DNA from: Sporolactobacillus kofuensis
GTDB lineage: Bacteria; Bacillota; Bacilli; Bacillales; Sporolactobacillaceae
Assembly: GCF_024125425.1 (NCBI RefSeq)
Contig: NZ_JAMXWN010000007.1
Coordinates: 1 to 64,000, forward strand
Reading direction: 5' to 3'
DNA length: 64,000 nt
Shown here: positions 7,845-18,202 of the stretch, one piece after another
Layout: each line of letters opens with the position of its first letter
Position numbering within the stretch: position 1 is the stretch's first letter
Made by a program: the position numbers and the translations under genes
Notes under the pieces: generated by a model
Told to the model about the DNA's origin: nothing
Seen by the model: only the letters and a program-made list of their open reading frames with translations
The model's database searches: none

Positions 7845-8549
7845 ATGGAACTTTTTACTATGGCCTTTTGGTCATCACTTGTAATCATTGTCGGCATTGA
7901 TTTGTTTTTGGCAGGAGATAATGCGGTGGTTATTGCAATGGCTGCTCGTCGCTTACCCGAAAATCAACGTGGACGAGCTATTCTTTATGGTACCATCGGC
8001 GCAGTACTCTTGCGTGCACTATGCACGATTCTTGTGGTTTATTTATTGATGGTGCCAGGACTTCATTTTATAGGCGGTCTTTTACTTATTTGGATTGCAT
8101 ACCGTTTGCTTCGTCCATCTCAATCAGATGCAGAGAAAAAAGAGGTTAAGGCGCAAACGAGTCTATGGGCTGCAGTGCAGACGATCGTTGTTGCAGACGC
8201 TTTGATGGGATTGGATAACGTACTTGCTGTTGCTGGTGCTGCTCAAAATGATCCGCTGCTTGTTATTTTCGGACTGTTCATCAGTATTCCATTATTAATG
8301 GGCGGAAGTGCAATTATCCTGAAACTGATGGATCGTTATTCTTGGCTAATCTATGTAGGTTCTGCTATTCTGGCGATGACTGCAGGAAAGATGCTGTTTG
8401 CAGAACCCCTTGTAAAGAATTGGCTTGGCGAGTTGACGACTTGGACAGAGTGGCCGGTGGTCATCATTATTATGGTTGCCGTACTCTATCTTGGACGGTT
8501 GAGCCAAAGAAAATATATAAAGCAGCATCACCAAAATCAGGCAGTATAA
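7845..8549 (+). CDS. TerC family membrane protein, copy 2
   Basis: 234-aa paralogue of the preceding gene. It shares the IVGID-LAGDNA start (GDN at 24-26), the VPGLH-IGGLLLIWIAY segment and the second DALMGLDNVLA motif, so the pair looks like a tandem duplication that has since diverged. The expected function is Mn2+ (or related divalent metal) efflux across the cytoplasmic membrane. ATG 7845 follows AGGAGG at a slightly long spacing of about 11 nt. An intrinsic terminator separates it from copy 1, so it either depends on read-through or has an unrecognised promoter. Confidence 0.88.
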   Translation: MELFTMAFWSSLVIIVGIDLFLAGDNAVVIAMAARRLPENQRGRAILYGTIGAVLLRALCTILVVYLLMVPGLHFIGGLLLIWIAYRLLRPSQSDAEKKEVKAQTSLWAAVQTIVVADALMGLDNVLAVAGAAQNDPLLVIFGLFISIPLLMGGSAIILKLMDRYSWLIYVGSAILAMTAGKMLFAEPLVKNWLGELTTWTEWPVVIIIMVAVLYLGRLSQRKYIKQHHQNQAV

Positions 8550-8575
8550 CTTATTCTGACTTTGCCTTTACATGA

Positions 8576-9475
8576 TCAAATACTGCGCTCATCATGATTA
8601 AGCTGGTCAAAGTAATGAATGATGAAACGATAAAAATCTTCGACGATGGTCGAATGGTAGCGATCTTCATTCCAGACCAGACTGATGGTTCGGTGGCAGT
8701 TTGGATGACTGATCTGGAGCGGAACAATTGATGTATCTTTTACGGTTCTTAAGGTTAGCGAAGAAAAGAATGCTACACCCAGACCTTCTGAAACCAGTCC
8801 GCGGATCGATAATGAATCGTCAACTTCAAAAGCAATGTCTGGTTGGAAACCTGACATTTGGCAGAAGTGATCCGTCATTTCTCTGAATGCACCATTTGCC
8901 TTAAGTACAAAGGGTTCATGTGCAATATCTTGGAGATCAACTGACTTTCTTGATGCCAGTGCATGGTTTTTTGGGACAACCAGGTAGATCTCGTCGTTCA
9001 TCAATAGGCGGGAACGGATCGGTCTCAATTGTTCCAATGGATAAGGGGTAATGCATAGATCAATCTCTCCATTCTCCAATTGGTGCTGGATTGTCGTTCT
9101 TGAAATTTGCTTGACTCTAAACCGTACAAATGGATGTTTTTTACGGAAACTACCTAGTAAATCAGGAACAATGGGCGTTCGCATAACAGCCATTGAAATA
9201 CTGTCTTCATTTAGTTTTGCAAGATCAATAACTTCTTGCTTTCCTTCCTGGATGACAGAGAAAGCGAGCTCTACTTTCTCCAGAAAGATCCGTCCGTAGC
9301 GGTTCAGTTTAATTCTACGACCTTTACGATCAAACAAAGGAACGCCAAGTTCATCTTCCAGTCGCTTAATGGTTTGGCTTAGGGATGGCTGTGCGATCGA
9401 TAACTCTTCCGCAGCCTTAGTCATGTGTTCAAATCGGGCAACAGTCTGAAAATATTGGAGCTGAAGCAATTCCAT
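8576..9475 (-). CDS. LysR family transcriptional regulator
   Basis: 299-aa LysR-type regulator. The N-terminal winged helix-turn-helix has the family pattern (FQTVARFEHMTKAAEELSIA, then QPSLSQTIKRLEDELGVPLF), followed by a LysR substrate-binding domain from about residue 90. ATG 9475 has AGGAGG 8 nt upstream. It is divergent from an MFS efflux-type gene, and a 21-bp dyad (9593-9613) lies between them. It probably controls that transporter in response to a transported compound, as in the B. subtilis yybE-yybF type arrangement. The effector is unknown. Confidence 0.88.
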   Translation of the reverse strand: MELLQLQYFQTVARFEHMTKAAEELSIAQPSLSQTIKRLEDELGVPLFDRKGRRIKLNRYGRIFLEKVELAFSVIQEGKQEVIDLAKLNEDSISMAVMRTPIVPDLLGSFRKKHPFVRFRVKQISRTTIQHQLENGEIDLCITPYPLEQLRPIRSRLLMNDEIYLVVPKNHALASRKSVDLQDIAHEPFVLKANGAFREMTDHFCQMSGFQPDIAFEVDDSLSIRGLVSEGLGVAFFSSLTLRTVKDTSIVPLQISHPNCHRTISLVWNEDRYHSTIVEDFYRFIIHYFDQLNHDERSI

Positions 9476-9592
9476 GAGGGAAGCCTCCTAAGATGTTTGA
9501 TCAACCAACAGCTGTATTGGAATAAGGCTATATGGTTTCGGTGTAAGATGATCTCTCATAGTTTTGAAGCTATTCATTTATAATAATATAGA

Positions 9593-9613
9593 TATTGGTT
9601 TTAATGAGCAATA
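9593..9613. promoter_or_regulatory. Candidate LysR operator (TATTG-N11-CAATA)
   Basis: Inverted repeat with an 11-nt centre, overlapping the proposed -35 of the MFS promoter and lying between the divergent LysR and MFS genes. The form fits the T-N11-A type of LysR site. Confidence 0.5.
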
Positions 9614-9624
9614 CCGACTAATAT
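9595..9624 (+). promoter_or_regulatory. Putative promoter of the MFS gene
   Basis: TTGGTT (9595-9600), 18-nt spacer, TAATAT (9619-9624). The transcript would start near 9631 and immediately encode the hairpin at 9640-9663. Confidence 0.45.
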
Positions 9625-9639
9625 AGAGTATGGAAAGAG

Positions 9640-9663
9640 AGCGCCTTGGAATTGGCGCTTTTT
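9640..9663 (+). terminator. Terminator-like hairpin in the leader of the MFS gene
   Basis: AGCGCC pairs with GGCGCT around an 8-nt loop and is followed by five T. It lies between the proposed promoter and the start codon at 9702, so it looks like an attenuator rather than the end of an upstream gene; the gene to the left runs the other way. Confidence 0.65.
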
Positions 9664-9701
9664 CTATCGGAATGTATTTATTGAAAAGTAAGGTGTGTTC
9701 G

Positions 9702-10931
9702 TTGACTTTACCACTTTGGAAGAAAAATTTATATGTTGTCTGGTTCGGATCTTTCGCAACAGCAGCAGGAATGAGTCAGATTATACCGTTCCTGCCGCTC
9801 TATATTGAAAAACTGGGAATCACAGATACGGCACAAATTGAGAGCTGGGCAGGTCTGGTTTTCGGAGGCACATTTCTGGTGTCCGCAATCGTTTCTCCGC
9901 TTTGGGGGCGACTCGCTGATAAATACGGACGAAAACCGATGTTACTTCGTGCGAGTCTAGGCATGAGTCTCATAATACTTGCAATGGCATTCGCTCAGAA
10001 CGTTTACCAGCTCTTTGGCCTTCGTCTGATTATGGGCATTGTGTCCGGATATATTCCGGCCTCGATCATTCTCGTTGCAACACAAACACCAAAGACACAT
10101 TCAGGATGGGCTCTTGGTATGCTTTCAACAGGGGGAATCAGCGGTTCGCTTGTTGGCCCTTTAATTGGTGGAATGCTTGCCGAATACATGGGCATGCGTT
10201 TCGTTTTTATTGATACGAGTATTTTGCTGCTTTGCGCATTTCTGGCATCCTACTTCTTTGTCAATGAAAAAGTAGTCGTTACCAAGAAGAAAGCACCGTC
10301 TTTGAAGCAGGTCTGGGAAATGACACCACATGTAGGTTTATTTCTGGCGATGTTTCTTACAACTTTTATGGTTCAACTCGCAAATATGTCGATTCAACCG
10401 ATTATTACCGTTTATGTTAAGATGCTCTCGCAAAGTTCCGCACATCTTGAATTGATGTCGGGCATTGTCGTGGCTGCCGCAGGTCTTGCAAGTGTTCTTT
10501 CTGCACCATTCCTTGGAAAACTATCAGATAAGATCGGACCACGACGCATTTTAATCTACTCATTAATTTTTACTGGTGTTGTATTTATACCGCAGGCTTT
10601 TGTTACCAATGCTTGGCAACTGACAGTTCTTCGCTTTATGTTGGGACTTGCAACAGCGGGAATACTGCCGGCGATCAACACAATTGTCAAGAAAATGGCA
10701 CCTGCTTCCATAACCGGTCAACTGTTTGGATACAATCAATCGGCGCAGTTTCTTGGTACATTAGGCGGTTCATTGCTTGGCGCACATGTGGCGGCAACGT
10801 TTGGTATCCACTATGTGTTCTTCTCGACAAGTTTGTTACTCTTCCTGAATGCCGGTTGGGTAGTCGCTTCGGAGATTTTAGTGAAAAAAAGAGAAAGAAA
10901 AATCGAAGCCGCACGCAGTGGACTTCGATAA
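9702..10931 (+). CDS. MFS drug-efflux-type transporter
   Basis: 409-aa major facilitator with 12 predicted helices. Motif A GRLADKYGRKPM follows helix 2, and a second copy LGKLSDKIGPRR appears in the C-terminal half. Motif C-like glycines (GMLSTGGISGSLVGPLIGG) in helix 5 are typical of drug/H+ antiporters. The frame is open back to an ATG at 9630, but that would lie at the transcript start and include the terminator hairpin. The TTG at 9702 is preferred because AAGGTG lies 6 nt upstream and the protein then starts just before helix 1. The divergent LysR gene is the likely regulator. The substrate is unknown. Confidence 0.85.
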   Translation: MTLPLWKKNLYVVWFGSFATAAGMSQIIPFLPLYIEKLGITDTAQIESWAGLVFGGTFLVSAIVSPLWGRLADKYGRKPMLLRASLGMSLIILAMAFAQNVYQLFGLRLIMGIVSGYIPASIILVATQTPKTHSGWALGMLSTGGISGSLVGPLIGGMLAEYMGMRFVFIDTSILLLCAFLASYFFVNEKVVVTKKKAPSLKQVWEMTPHVGLFLAMFLTTFMVQLANMSIQPIITVYVKMLSQSSAHLELMSGIVVAAAGLASVLSAPFLGKLSDKIGPRRILIYSLIFTGVVFIPQAFVTNAWQLTVLRFMLGLATAGILPAINTIVKKMAPASITGQLFGYNQSAQFLGTLGGSLLGAHVAATFGIHYVFFSTSLLLFLNAGWVVASEILVKKRERKIEAARSGLR

Positions 10932-10962
10932 TCTTAGAAAAATTGAATGTAACGGAATGAGT

Positions 10963-10996
10963 GCATCTGCTGTAATTAGTGGATGCTTCTTTTTTT
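10963..10996 (+). terminator. Terminator of the MFS gene
   Basis: GCATC(T) pairs with (G)GATGC, followed by TTCTTTTTTT. It overlaps the last codons of the converging yitT-like gene. Confidence 0.6.
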
Positions 10997-11872
10997 GAAT
11001 CGTCCGCCTTTAACATCATGAATATCACTAATAGCTAGAAAAGCACTTTTATCAATTGAATCAACAATATTCTTCACTTTTGCCTCTTCTAGACGGCTAA
11101 TGACCGTGAAAATAACATTCTTATTATTTCCGGTATAAGCCCCTTCACCATTCAAATAGGTGACACCACGTCCCAACCGATCATTTAGCGCATCGCCAAT
11201 CTCTTCATGCTGATCGCTGATGATCCATACTGCCTTTGAAGATTCGAGTCCTTCACTCGTTATATCAATCATTTTAAAAGCAACGAAATAGGCAATTAAC
11301 GAATACATCGCGTAGTTCCATCCGAAGACAAATCCTGCGGATCCGAGAATGAATATATTCACGAATAATACAATTTCTCCCACGGAGAACGGTGTTTTCT
11401 GATTGAAGAGTACTGCTAGAATTTCTGTGCCATCTGAGGATCCACCATTACGAATAACCAAGCCAACGCCAATCCCCATGATAATGCCTCCGAAGACGGC
11501 TGCTAGAAGAAGGTCATCAGTGAAACGTGGAATCGGTGTGAAGAGACTAGTCAGGAAGGCTAGAAGCGTAACACCGCAGGCAGATGTAATCGTGAACGTT
11601 TTCCCCATTTGTTTGTACCCAATAATAAAGAAGGGGATATTAATGATAATGAGAAAAATACCGATCGGGAAACCTGAAAGATGCGCCATCATAATTGAAA
11701 CACCAACGACCCCACCATCGATGATCTTATTTGGCACGAGAAAAGTTTCAAGTGCGATCGCTTCAAATGTGACGCCAATTGCGATGAGTAACGCGCGAAT
11801 GACGTATTGATAAACTTTTAATCCTTTGTGCTTTTGCTTATTAAGAAGATCTATTTGTTCTGTTGATTCCAA
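10976..11872 (-). CDS. YitT family membrane protein
   Basis: 298-aa protein of the YitT (DUF161 plus DUF2179) family. The N-terminal half has five or six membrane helices, including the conserved NKIIDGGVVGVSIM and GIGVGLVIRNGGSSDGTEIL motifs. The C-terminal soluble DUF2179 domain covers roughly residues 215-290. Members are widespread in Firmicutes, usually in several copies, and their function is not established. The start appears to be TTG at 11872, with AGAGGTGG about 7 nt upstream; no closer ATG gives the conserved N-terminus. It converges on the MFS gene. Confidence 0.85.
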   Translation of the reverse strand: MESTEQIDLLNKQKHKGLKVYQYVIRALLIAIGVTFEAIALETFLVPNKIIDGGVVGVSIMMAHLSGFPIGIFLIIINIPFFIIGYKQMGKTFTITSACGVTLLAFLTSLFTPIPRFTDDLLLAAVFGGIIMGIGVGLVIRNGGSSDGTEILAVLFNQKTPFSVGEIVLFVNIFILGSAGFVFGWNYAMYSLIAYFVAFKMIDITSEGLESSKAVWIISDQHEEIGDALNDRLGRGVTYLNGEGAYTGNNKNVIFTVISRLEEAKVKNIVDSIDKSAFLAISDIHDVKGGRFKKRSIH

Positions 11873-11989
11873 TGTGGAGCCACCTCTTTATGTGTTCTAC
11901 TCGTACATAGTCAGACTATATGTAGTCCGGCAACTGTATAAGAAGAACGCCGGATAATACATTAGGAAATAGGTTAACTAGGATAAACG

Positions 11990-12988
11990 TTATGCATGAT
12001 CACGTACCGGCGGCGCCATGAATTCAGTACCAATTGAGTGAGGAATATGCCTTAACAATAAGTGATCAATTTCTGATAATGTCTGTTGGTCAAGATGAAA
12101 ACCGTCAATTTCTGATACATCTGAAATCTGAGCTGGATGACGAGCGCCCCACAAGGCTATTCCGTTTTCTGTTTTGTCAAGGATCCAGCGTACGGCCAAG
12201 GCGCGAATTGATTTACCATAACGTTCCTTCGCAAGTTTCTCCAATTCTTGAACTGCAGCAAGATAATGTGAAAAATGTGGTGCTTGAAACTTTGGATCCG
12301 ATAAGCGCAGATCGTCACCAGTAAATTTGCGGTCGGCGGTCATCGTACCACCAAGAAGACCACGACAAAGGCTGCCGTAACAAAGTGCAACGATATGATG
12401 TTCTTTTGCAAAGGGTAATAGATCGTCCTCAATGTCACGTTCAAAGAGATTATAAGGAGGCTGTACGGTATGAATAGGCGCAACTCGGATAAAGTCTTTC
12501 AACTGTTGGACAGTGAAATTGCTGACACCAATTGCTTTGATTTTCCCTTGCTTATACAAGGTGCCCATTGCTTCAGCAGTTTCTTCGATAGGCACCAGTG
12601 GATCAGGCCAATGTACTTGATAAATATCAATATAATCCGTTTGAAGTCGTTTCAGTGAATCGTCCACTTCCTTAATGATTCGTTGCTTTGAACCATTACG
12701 AAACACATCTTGGCCGATCCAGTCGAGACCTACTTTTGTTGCGAGAACAACTTGATCTCTGTGTCCATATTGTTTAAGCGCTTCGCCAACGATGGATTCG
12801 GCATGTCCCTGTCCATAGGCTGGGGCAGTATCAATGGTATTGATCCCCTGATCAAGCGCTTCGTGAATCGTACGTATCGATTCTTGATCATTGGATCCTC
12901 CCCACATCCAGCCTCCAATTGCCCATGTGCCGAGAGCTACTCGAGTTGGTTGTATCGTCAGACCTTGAATTTTTGTTCTTTCCAACAT
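11990..12988 (-). CDS. Aldo/keto reductase
   Basis: 332-aa NAD(P)H-dependent oxidoreductase with the AKR (alpha/beta)8 fold. The catalytic tetrad is visible as D53 and Y58 (DTAPAYG), K85 (LATKVG) and H126 (QVHWPDP). Length and overall pattern resemble the AKR11 branch (B. subtilis YhdN/IolS), which reduces or oxidises small carbonyl compounds and sugars; the substrate cannot be assigned. ATG 12988 follows a GAGAGGCG ribosome binding site. It stands alone between the yitT-like gene and khtU. Confidence 0.88.
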   Translation of the reverse strand: MLERTKIQGLTIQPTRVALGTWAIGGWMWGGSNDQESIRTIHEALDQGINTIDTAPAYGQGHAESIVGEALKQYGHRDQVVLATKVGLDWIGQDVFRNGSKQRIIKEVDDSLKRLQTDYIDIYQVHWPDPLVPIEETAEAMGTLYKQGKIKAIGVSNFTVQQLKDFIRVAPIHTVQPPYNLFERDIEDDLLPFAKEHHIVALCYGSLCRGLLGGTMTADRKFTGDDLRLSDPKFQAPHFSHYLAAVQELEKLAKERYGKSIRALAVRWILDKTENGIALWGARHPAQISDVSEIDGFHLDQQTLSEIDHLLLRHIPHSIGTEFMAPPVRDHA

Positions 12989-13138
12989 AGATCGCCTCTC
13001 TGAATGAATTCTTATTCTTATTTATTATAAATAAAATAAACGAGAAGAATCAAAAGATTCGGCATGAGCGTGTTTGAATAAAAGAGAACAATGGTTGTCA
13101 ACATCTTTTTGTGAAGGCAGAGTAAATAGCGTTGTCTG

Positions 13139-14368
13139 TTAGCGGCGGGACTTTGTTTGGCGTCCGATGGTCGATGTATCTTTTTGCCACTTAAAAAGAC
13201 TATTTAAGATTTGAAAAATACGCTTGGATTCTTTGGTTAAAATTGGGCCAAGTATAGCAAGGATCAGCACGTACAGTGCAGAGAAAGGCTGTAATATCGG
13301 CATCAGACCGCCGGCTATCCCCAAATTTGCCATAATGATCGAAAACTCACCGCGTGAAACGATCGTCAATCCGATATTCGTTGATGATTTATAGGAGAGA
13401 CCGGCGAACTTTCCGGCAACAAGACCTGCAACGAAATTTCCAATGATGGTGACAAGTACAGCACCTAAGGTCATCCATAAGGCACCACCAAGCTTCGTTG
13501 GGTCGATACTTAAGCCGAAACTGAAAAAGAAAATGGCACCAAAGAAATTTCTAAAGGGAATGACCAAATGCTCCATCCGTTCTGCTTGATCCGTTTCAGA
13601 AAAGACTAGACCCAAGAGCAATGCGCCAATAGCTTCTGCAACGTGAATGGTTTCAGAAAAACCGGCGATGAAGAAGAGTGTTGCGAAAATGACAATGATA
13701 AATACTTCATCGGACTTGATTTTCAACAATTTGTTCAAGATTGGTGCTGCTTTTCGTGCAATAATGAAAAAAAGTAACATATAGCCAAGAGAGAGTGCAA
13801 TCGAGAGCAGTGTACCGATGAGTGACTGTGCCTTACCCAGGACAAATCCGGATACCGCGGAAAGATAGACAGCGAGAAAAATATCTTCGAACATGATAAT
13901 GCCCAGGATCAACTCAGTTTCGGCATTTCCGGTTCGCCTAAGATCAACAAGAACTTTGGCAACAATCGCACTTGAAGAAACGGTAATGATGCCCGCAATG
14001 ATTAATGTTTCCTTTATTGGAAAACCAAGGAGAATGGGATAGAGAAGGCCAATCGTTAAGTTAATACCGATATAAATGGAACCGCCGACCAGTATTGATT
14101 TTCCGGAGCGAATCAATTTGCTCGTTGAAAATTCAAGACCAAGGTAGAAAAGTAAAAACAAAATGCCGATCCGTCCGAGAAAATGAATCAGCTCAGCACT
14201 GTGGATAAATTTAAGGTTAATGACGCCAAATTGTGGTGCATGGGGACCGACAATCATTCCGACGAGGATGAGAAATGGAATAATTGAAAAATTGAGTCTA
14301 TTTGCGATCAATGCCGCAAGTGCAACAAGGACAAGAGCGGTACCAACTTCAAAGACGAGATGATCCAT
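13139..14368 (-). CDS. khtU: K+(Na+)/H+ antiporter subunit KhtU (CPA2 family)
   Basis: 409-aa CPA2 monovalent cation:proton antiporter with about 12-13 membrane helices. The FYLGLEFS motif and the discontinuous-helix region fit Kef/KhtU proteins. It has no C-terminal RCK domain; regulation comes from the separate KhtT protein encoded directly upstream. The stop of khtT abuts the ATG of khtU (TAAATG), so translation is coupled. In B. subtilis KhtTU exports K+ under alkaline or high-K+ conditions and methylglyoxal stress. khtS is not seen. Confidence 0.9.
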   Translation of the reverse strand: MDHLVFEVGTALVLVALAALIANRLNFSIIPFLILVGMIVGPHAPQFGVINLKFIHSAELIHFLGRIGILFLLFYLGLEFSTSKLIRSGKSILVGGSIYIGINLTIGLLYPILLGFPIKETLIIAGIITVSSSAIVAKVLVDLRRTGNAETELILGIIMFEDIFLAVYLSAVSGFVLGKAQSLIGTLLSIALSLGYMLLFFIIARKAAPILNKLLKIKSDEVFIIVIFATLFFIAGFSETIHVAEAIGALLLGLVFSETDQAERMEHLVIPFRNFFGAIFFFSFGLSIDPTKLGGALWMTLGAVLVTIIGNFVAGLVAGKFAGLSYKSSTNIGLTIVSRGEFSIIMANLGIAGGLMPILQPFSALYVLILAILGPILTKESKRIFQILNSLFKWQKDTSTIGRQTKSRR

Positions 14369-14869
14369 TTATTCCTCCTTTCCCCGTGAAAAAAGTTCGC
14401 TGAATGCACGTTTTAAATGGACACGTTCACCGGAAACAACAATTGTATCGCCAACGAGAAACTTGGAATCGACACCTGGATTTAATTGTTTGGTTTGGTC
14501 TTTACGAATGATGCCAATGACATTAATCTTATAATTTTGTCGCATGCCGACTTCACCAATGGTTTTCCCGACAATAGGTGTATCCGTGAGTACTTTATAC
14601 CAGTCAATGATTAAGTCATTTAATGCAACTTCCACACTTTCCATTGCTTTCGGTTTATAAGTCAGCCCACCGAGTATGGATGCGAATTGACGAGCTTCTG
14701 AGTCGGTAAAACTAACGGATGAGATGCATTCATCCGGATCACTCATGTCATAATGATAGACATCTCTCCGTCCGTCGTCGTGAATAATGACGACTACTTG
14801 CTCATCATCACGCGTTGTTAACACGAATTTTTTACCGATTCCAGGCAAATCCGTTTCCTTGATATTCAT
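14369..14869 (-). CDS. khtT: KhtU regulatory subunit KhtT (RCK_C domain)
   Basis: 166-aa soluble protein, about the size of B. subtilis KhtT (165 aa). The N-terminal half is family-specific. The C-terminal half (about 90-160) is a TrkA_C/RCK_C domain with the usual GKTIGEVGMRQNYKINVIGI and FLVGDTIVVSGE motifs. It gates the KhtU antiporter, probably by binding a nucleotide or second messenger such as c-di-AMP. ATG 14869 starts the operon, with AGGAG just upstream. The khtU ribosome binding site lies within its last codons. Confidence 0.92.
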   Translation of the reverse strand: MNIKETDLPGIGKKFVLTTRDDEQVVVIIHDDGRRDVYHYDMSDPDECISSVSFTDSEARQFASILGGLTYKPKAMESVEVALNDLIIDWYKVLTDTPIVGKTIGEVGMRQNYKINVIGIIRKDQTKQLNPGVDSKFLVGDTIVVSGERVHLKRAFSELFSRGKEE

Positions 14870-15105
14870 TTATTTGCTCCTTTCGTGGTACTATTATTGA
14901 GAGAAGAAAAGGGTTACAAAATGAGCTTCATTATCCTCTGTATCTAAGTATGCGCAGTAGACTGGAAATGAAGCCATAAGGGTTTATGTGATAAGTAAGA
15001 GTAGCTACTACTCCAAGTGTATCGAAATAGATAAGCAAAGGTCAACGCTGATCCCTTTTGATAAATAACGTTCATGGCCAAATAATTAAGGAGATGCCTT
15101 TTTTC

Positions 15106-15684
15106 ATGCAGCAAATCATTTGTTTCGGTGATAGTATAACAGCAGGGTGGAACGGTACCCAGGAAACACGAGCATTGACCGAGCGTTTGGAACAAGGACT
15201 GAATTGTCGGGTCGTTAATGCAGGAGTTCCTGGTGAGACGACACGACAGGCACGTCATCGTCTTCAAAAATTACCGATTGCATCCTCGAGGATGACCATC
15301 ATTTTATTTGGGTCAAACGATGCCTCATTCCATAAAGGCATTCCCGTGGAGGAATTTCAGGAGAATTTAATTACTTTTATCGAGCGAATTCACCCCAATC
15401 GTTGCCTTTTGGTTACGCCACCGCCGGTGATCGAAATGAAACAAGAGGGGAAAAGAAAAAATACATGCATTAATCAGTACGCAACGAGTGTTCGCAAAAT
15501 CGCTAGGTCAATGAATGTAGCGCTTGTCGATCTTAATCGACAAATGAGTGAACACAATAATCTCTCGCAGCTTCTTCTAGAAGATGGTCTTCATCTTTCA
15601 TCGAGCGGCTATGACTTGTTCGCATTGCTTCTTATCAATCAGGTGAAGCAATTTGAAAAAAAAACAAAAAAGGACAAAATGTGA
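15106..15684 (+). CDS. SGNH/GDSL-family hydrolase (esterase/lipase type)
   Basis: 192-aa cytosolic SGNH hydrolase. Block I FGDSITAG carries nucleophile S10, block II has G40, block III N71 (GSND), and block V supplies D160 and H163 (EDGLHLSSSGYD), so the active site is complete. Members hydrolyse ester bonds in small esters, acylated sugars or lysophospholipids; the substrate is unknown. ATG 15106 is favoured because the product then starts right at the conserved block, although its AAGGAG is 12 nt away. The ATG at 15094 overlaps the ribosome binding site. There is no signal peptide. Lys-rich C-terminus. Confidence 0.85.
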   Translation: MQQIICFGDSITAGWNGTQETRALTERLEQGLNCRVVNAGVPGETTRQARHRLQKLPIASSRMTIILFGSNDASFHKGIPVEEFQENLITFIERIHPNRCLLVTPPPVIEMKQEGKRKNTCINQYATSVRKIARSMNVALVDLNRQMSEHNNLSQLLLEDGLHLSSSGYDLFALLLINQVKQFEKKTKKDKM

Positions 15685-16103
15685 AAAAATTGAGTAAAAT
15701 CTAATTCTTTGTAGGGCTATTATTAATGGTCACTTCGATGTAAGCGTTATATTATGAAAAATTCCTTTTTGCAATTCAGCAAGGATCGGGTTATGATCAT
15801 TTTACGGGGAGCGATAAAGCAGATCAGGATTCAGGCTCAGAATGAGAGATCTCAGGTATTTCTTGTGTTGGACCATATTAACTCAATCTTTTAAAGTTAA
15901 ATAACGCTGTCAATGTACACCAACAATTGACCCGTTAAAGATGATGAGTTCATTAACGAATGGATACCAACCGCTAAACTGGTGATTTTCGGTATTAAAG
16001 GGCTTGAGCCTGTGTCTTTGCTTATTCGCTCTCCGTATCAAATGGATAATAAGCCAAACCGGTATAATGGCGACTAACCCTCTTCCATCCTCCTTTATCC
16101 GGC
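15685..16103 (+). other. Intergenic segment before glpK with cre-like site and possible gene remnant
   Basis: No gene is clearly supported. A cre-like 15-mer (one mismatch to WTGNAANCGNWNNCW) at 15738-15752 overlaps a TATATT hexamer. An open stretch of 48 codons without a start (15931-16077) ends in TAA and follows frames with stops, as expected for a decayed gene; I do not recognise its family. TATAAT at 16063-16068 could be a -10 for the glpK leader. The segment closes with the strong terminator at 16104-16131. Confidence 0.4.
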
Positions 16104-16131
16104 AAAAAGCAGCGATTATTGCTGCTTTTTT
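16104..16131 (+). terminator. Strong intrinsic terminator upstream of glpK
   Basis: AAAAAGCAGC pairs with GCTGCTTTTTT around a 7-nt loop. It ends either the unassigned segment before it or, if transcription starts near 16075, a glpK leader of the GlpP-antiterminated type. Confidence 0.85.
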
Positions 16132-16208
16132 GCATTGGAAAAAATCTAGTTAACGATTATTGTTCATGAACCAAGTATTTTTCAAATTATTCTAGGATCA
16201 ATTAGTGA

Positions 16209-17756
<1,548 letters not shown>

Positions 17757-17784
17757 ATCAATAGATGCTCAGGCAAACGAGCAC

Positions 17785-17816
17785 AAAAAGGTCCGGTAAT
17801 CTGCCGGACCTTTTCT
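17785..17816 (+). terminator. glpK terminator
   Basis: AAAAGGTCCGG pairs with CCGGACCTTTT around a 7-nt loop. The repeat array begins about 13-25 bp further on. Confidence 0.9.
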
Positions 17817-17828
17817 AAAAACAAGATA

Positions 17829-17972
17829 ACGTTTTTCGCACAAAAATACAGCGAAGATGCGAGACGCCAGCGTGATCAGGTACCAGCAAGACCCCACAGA
17901 CTTATGCCTGTTCGAGGAAGCTCGCGGTGCGCCCGCGCAAAGCGAGCAATCGAAGTGCAATGGATACAAGAT
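17829..17972 (+). repeat. Structured intergenic repeat, copy 1 (array 1)
   Basis: Element with a T-rich/A-rich head followed by GCGAAGATGCGAGACGCC, GCGAGACC-CGCAG-like and GTTCGAGGA segments, and a tail near AAGCGAGCAATCG. This copy has TACCAGCAAGACCCC and AGCTCGCGG variants. It is in the same orientation as glpK, downstream of its terminator. It encodes no credible protein. Confidence 0.85.
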
Positions 17973-18019
17973 AAGAGCAGTGTGTTTTTGTCCATTTTTT
18001 CTCAAAATGAAAGTTGAAG

Positions 18020-18166
18020 ACTTTTTTGATTAAAAATACAGCGAAGATGCGAGACGCCAGCGTGATCAGCGTACCAGCGAGACCCCGCAGACTTATGCCT
18101 GTTCGAGGAGGCTTGCGGTGCGCCCGCGGCAAGCGAGCAATCGGAGCATAACTGATACAAAATAAG
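18020..18166 (+). repeat. Structured intergenic repeat, copy 2 (array 1)
   Basis: Starts 191 bp after copy 1 and is nearly identical to it and to copy 3, including the ACTTTTTTGATTAAAAAT head. The tail reads GGCAAGCGAGCAATCGGAGC, as in the copies at 45.5-46 kb. Confidence 0.88.
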
Positions 18167-18202
18167 AACTGGATGTTTTTTGCCCAATTATTAAAGTTGA
18201 AG

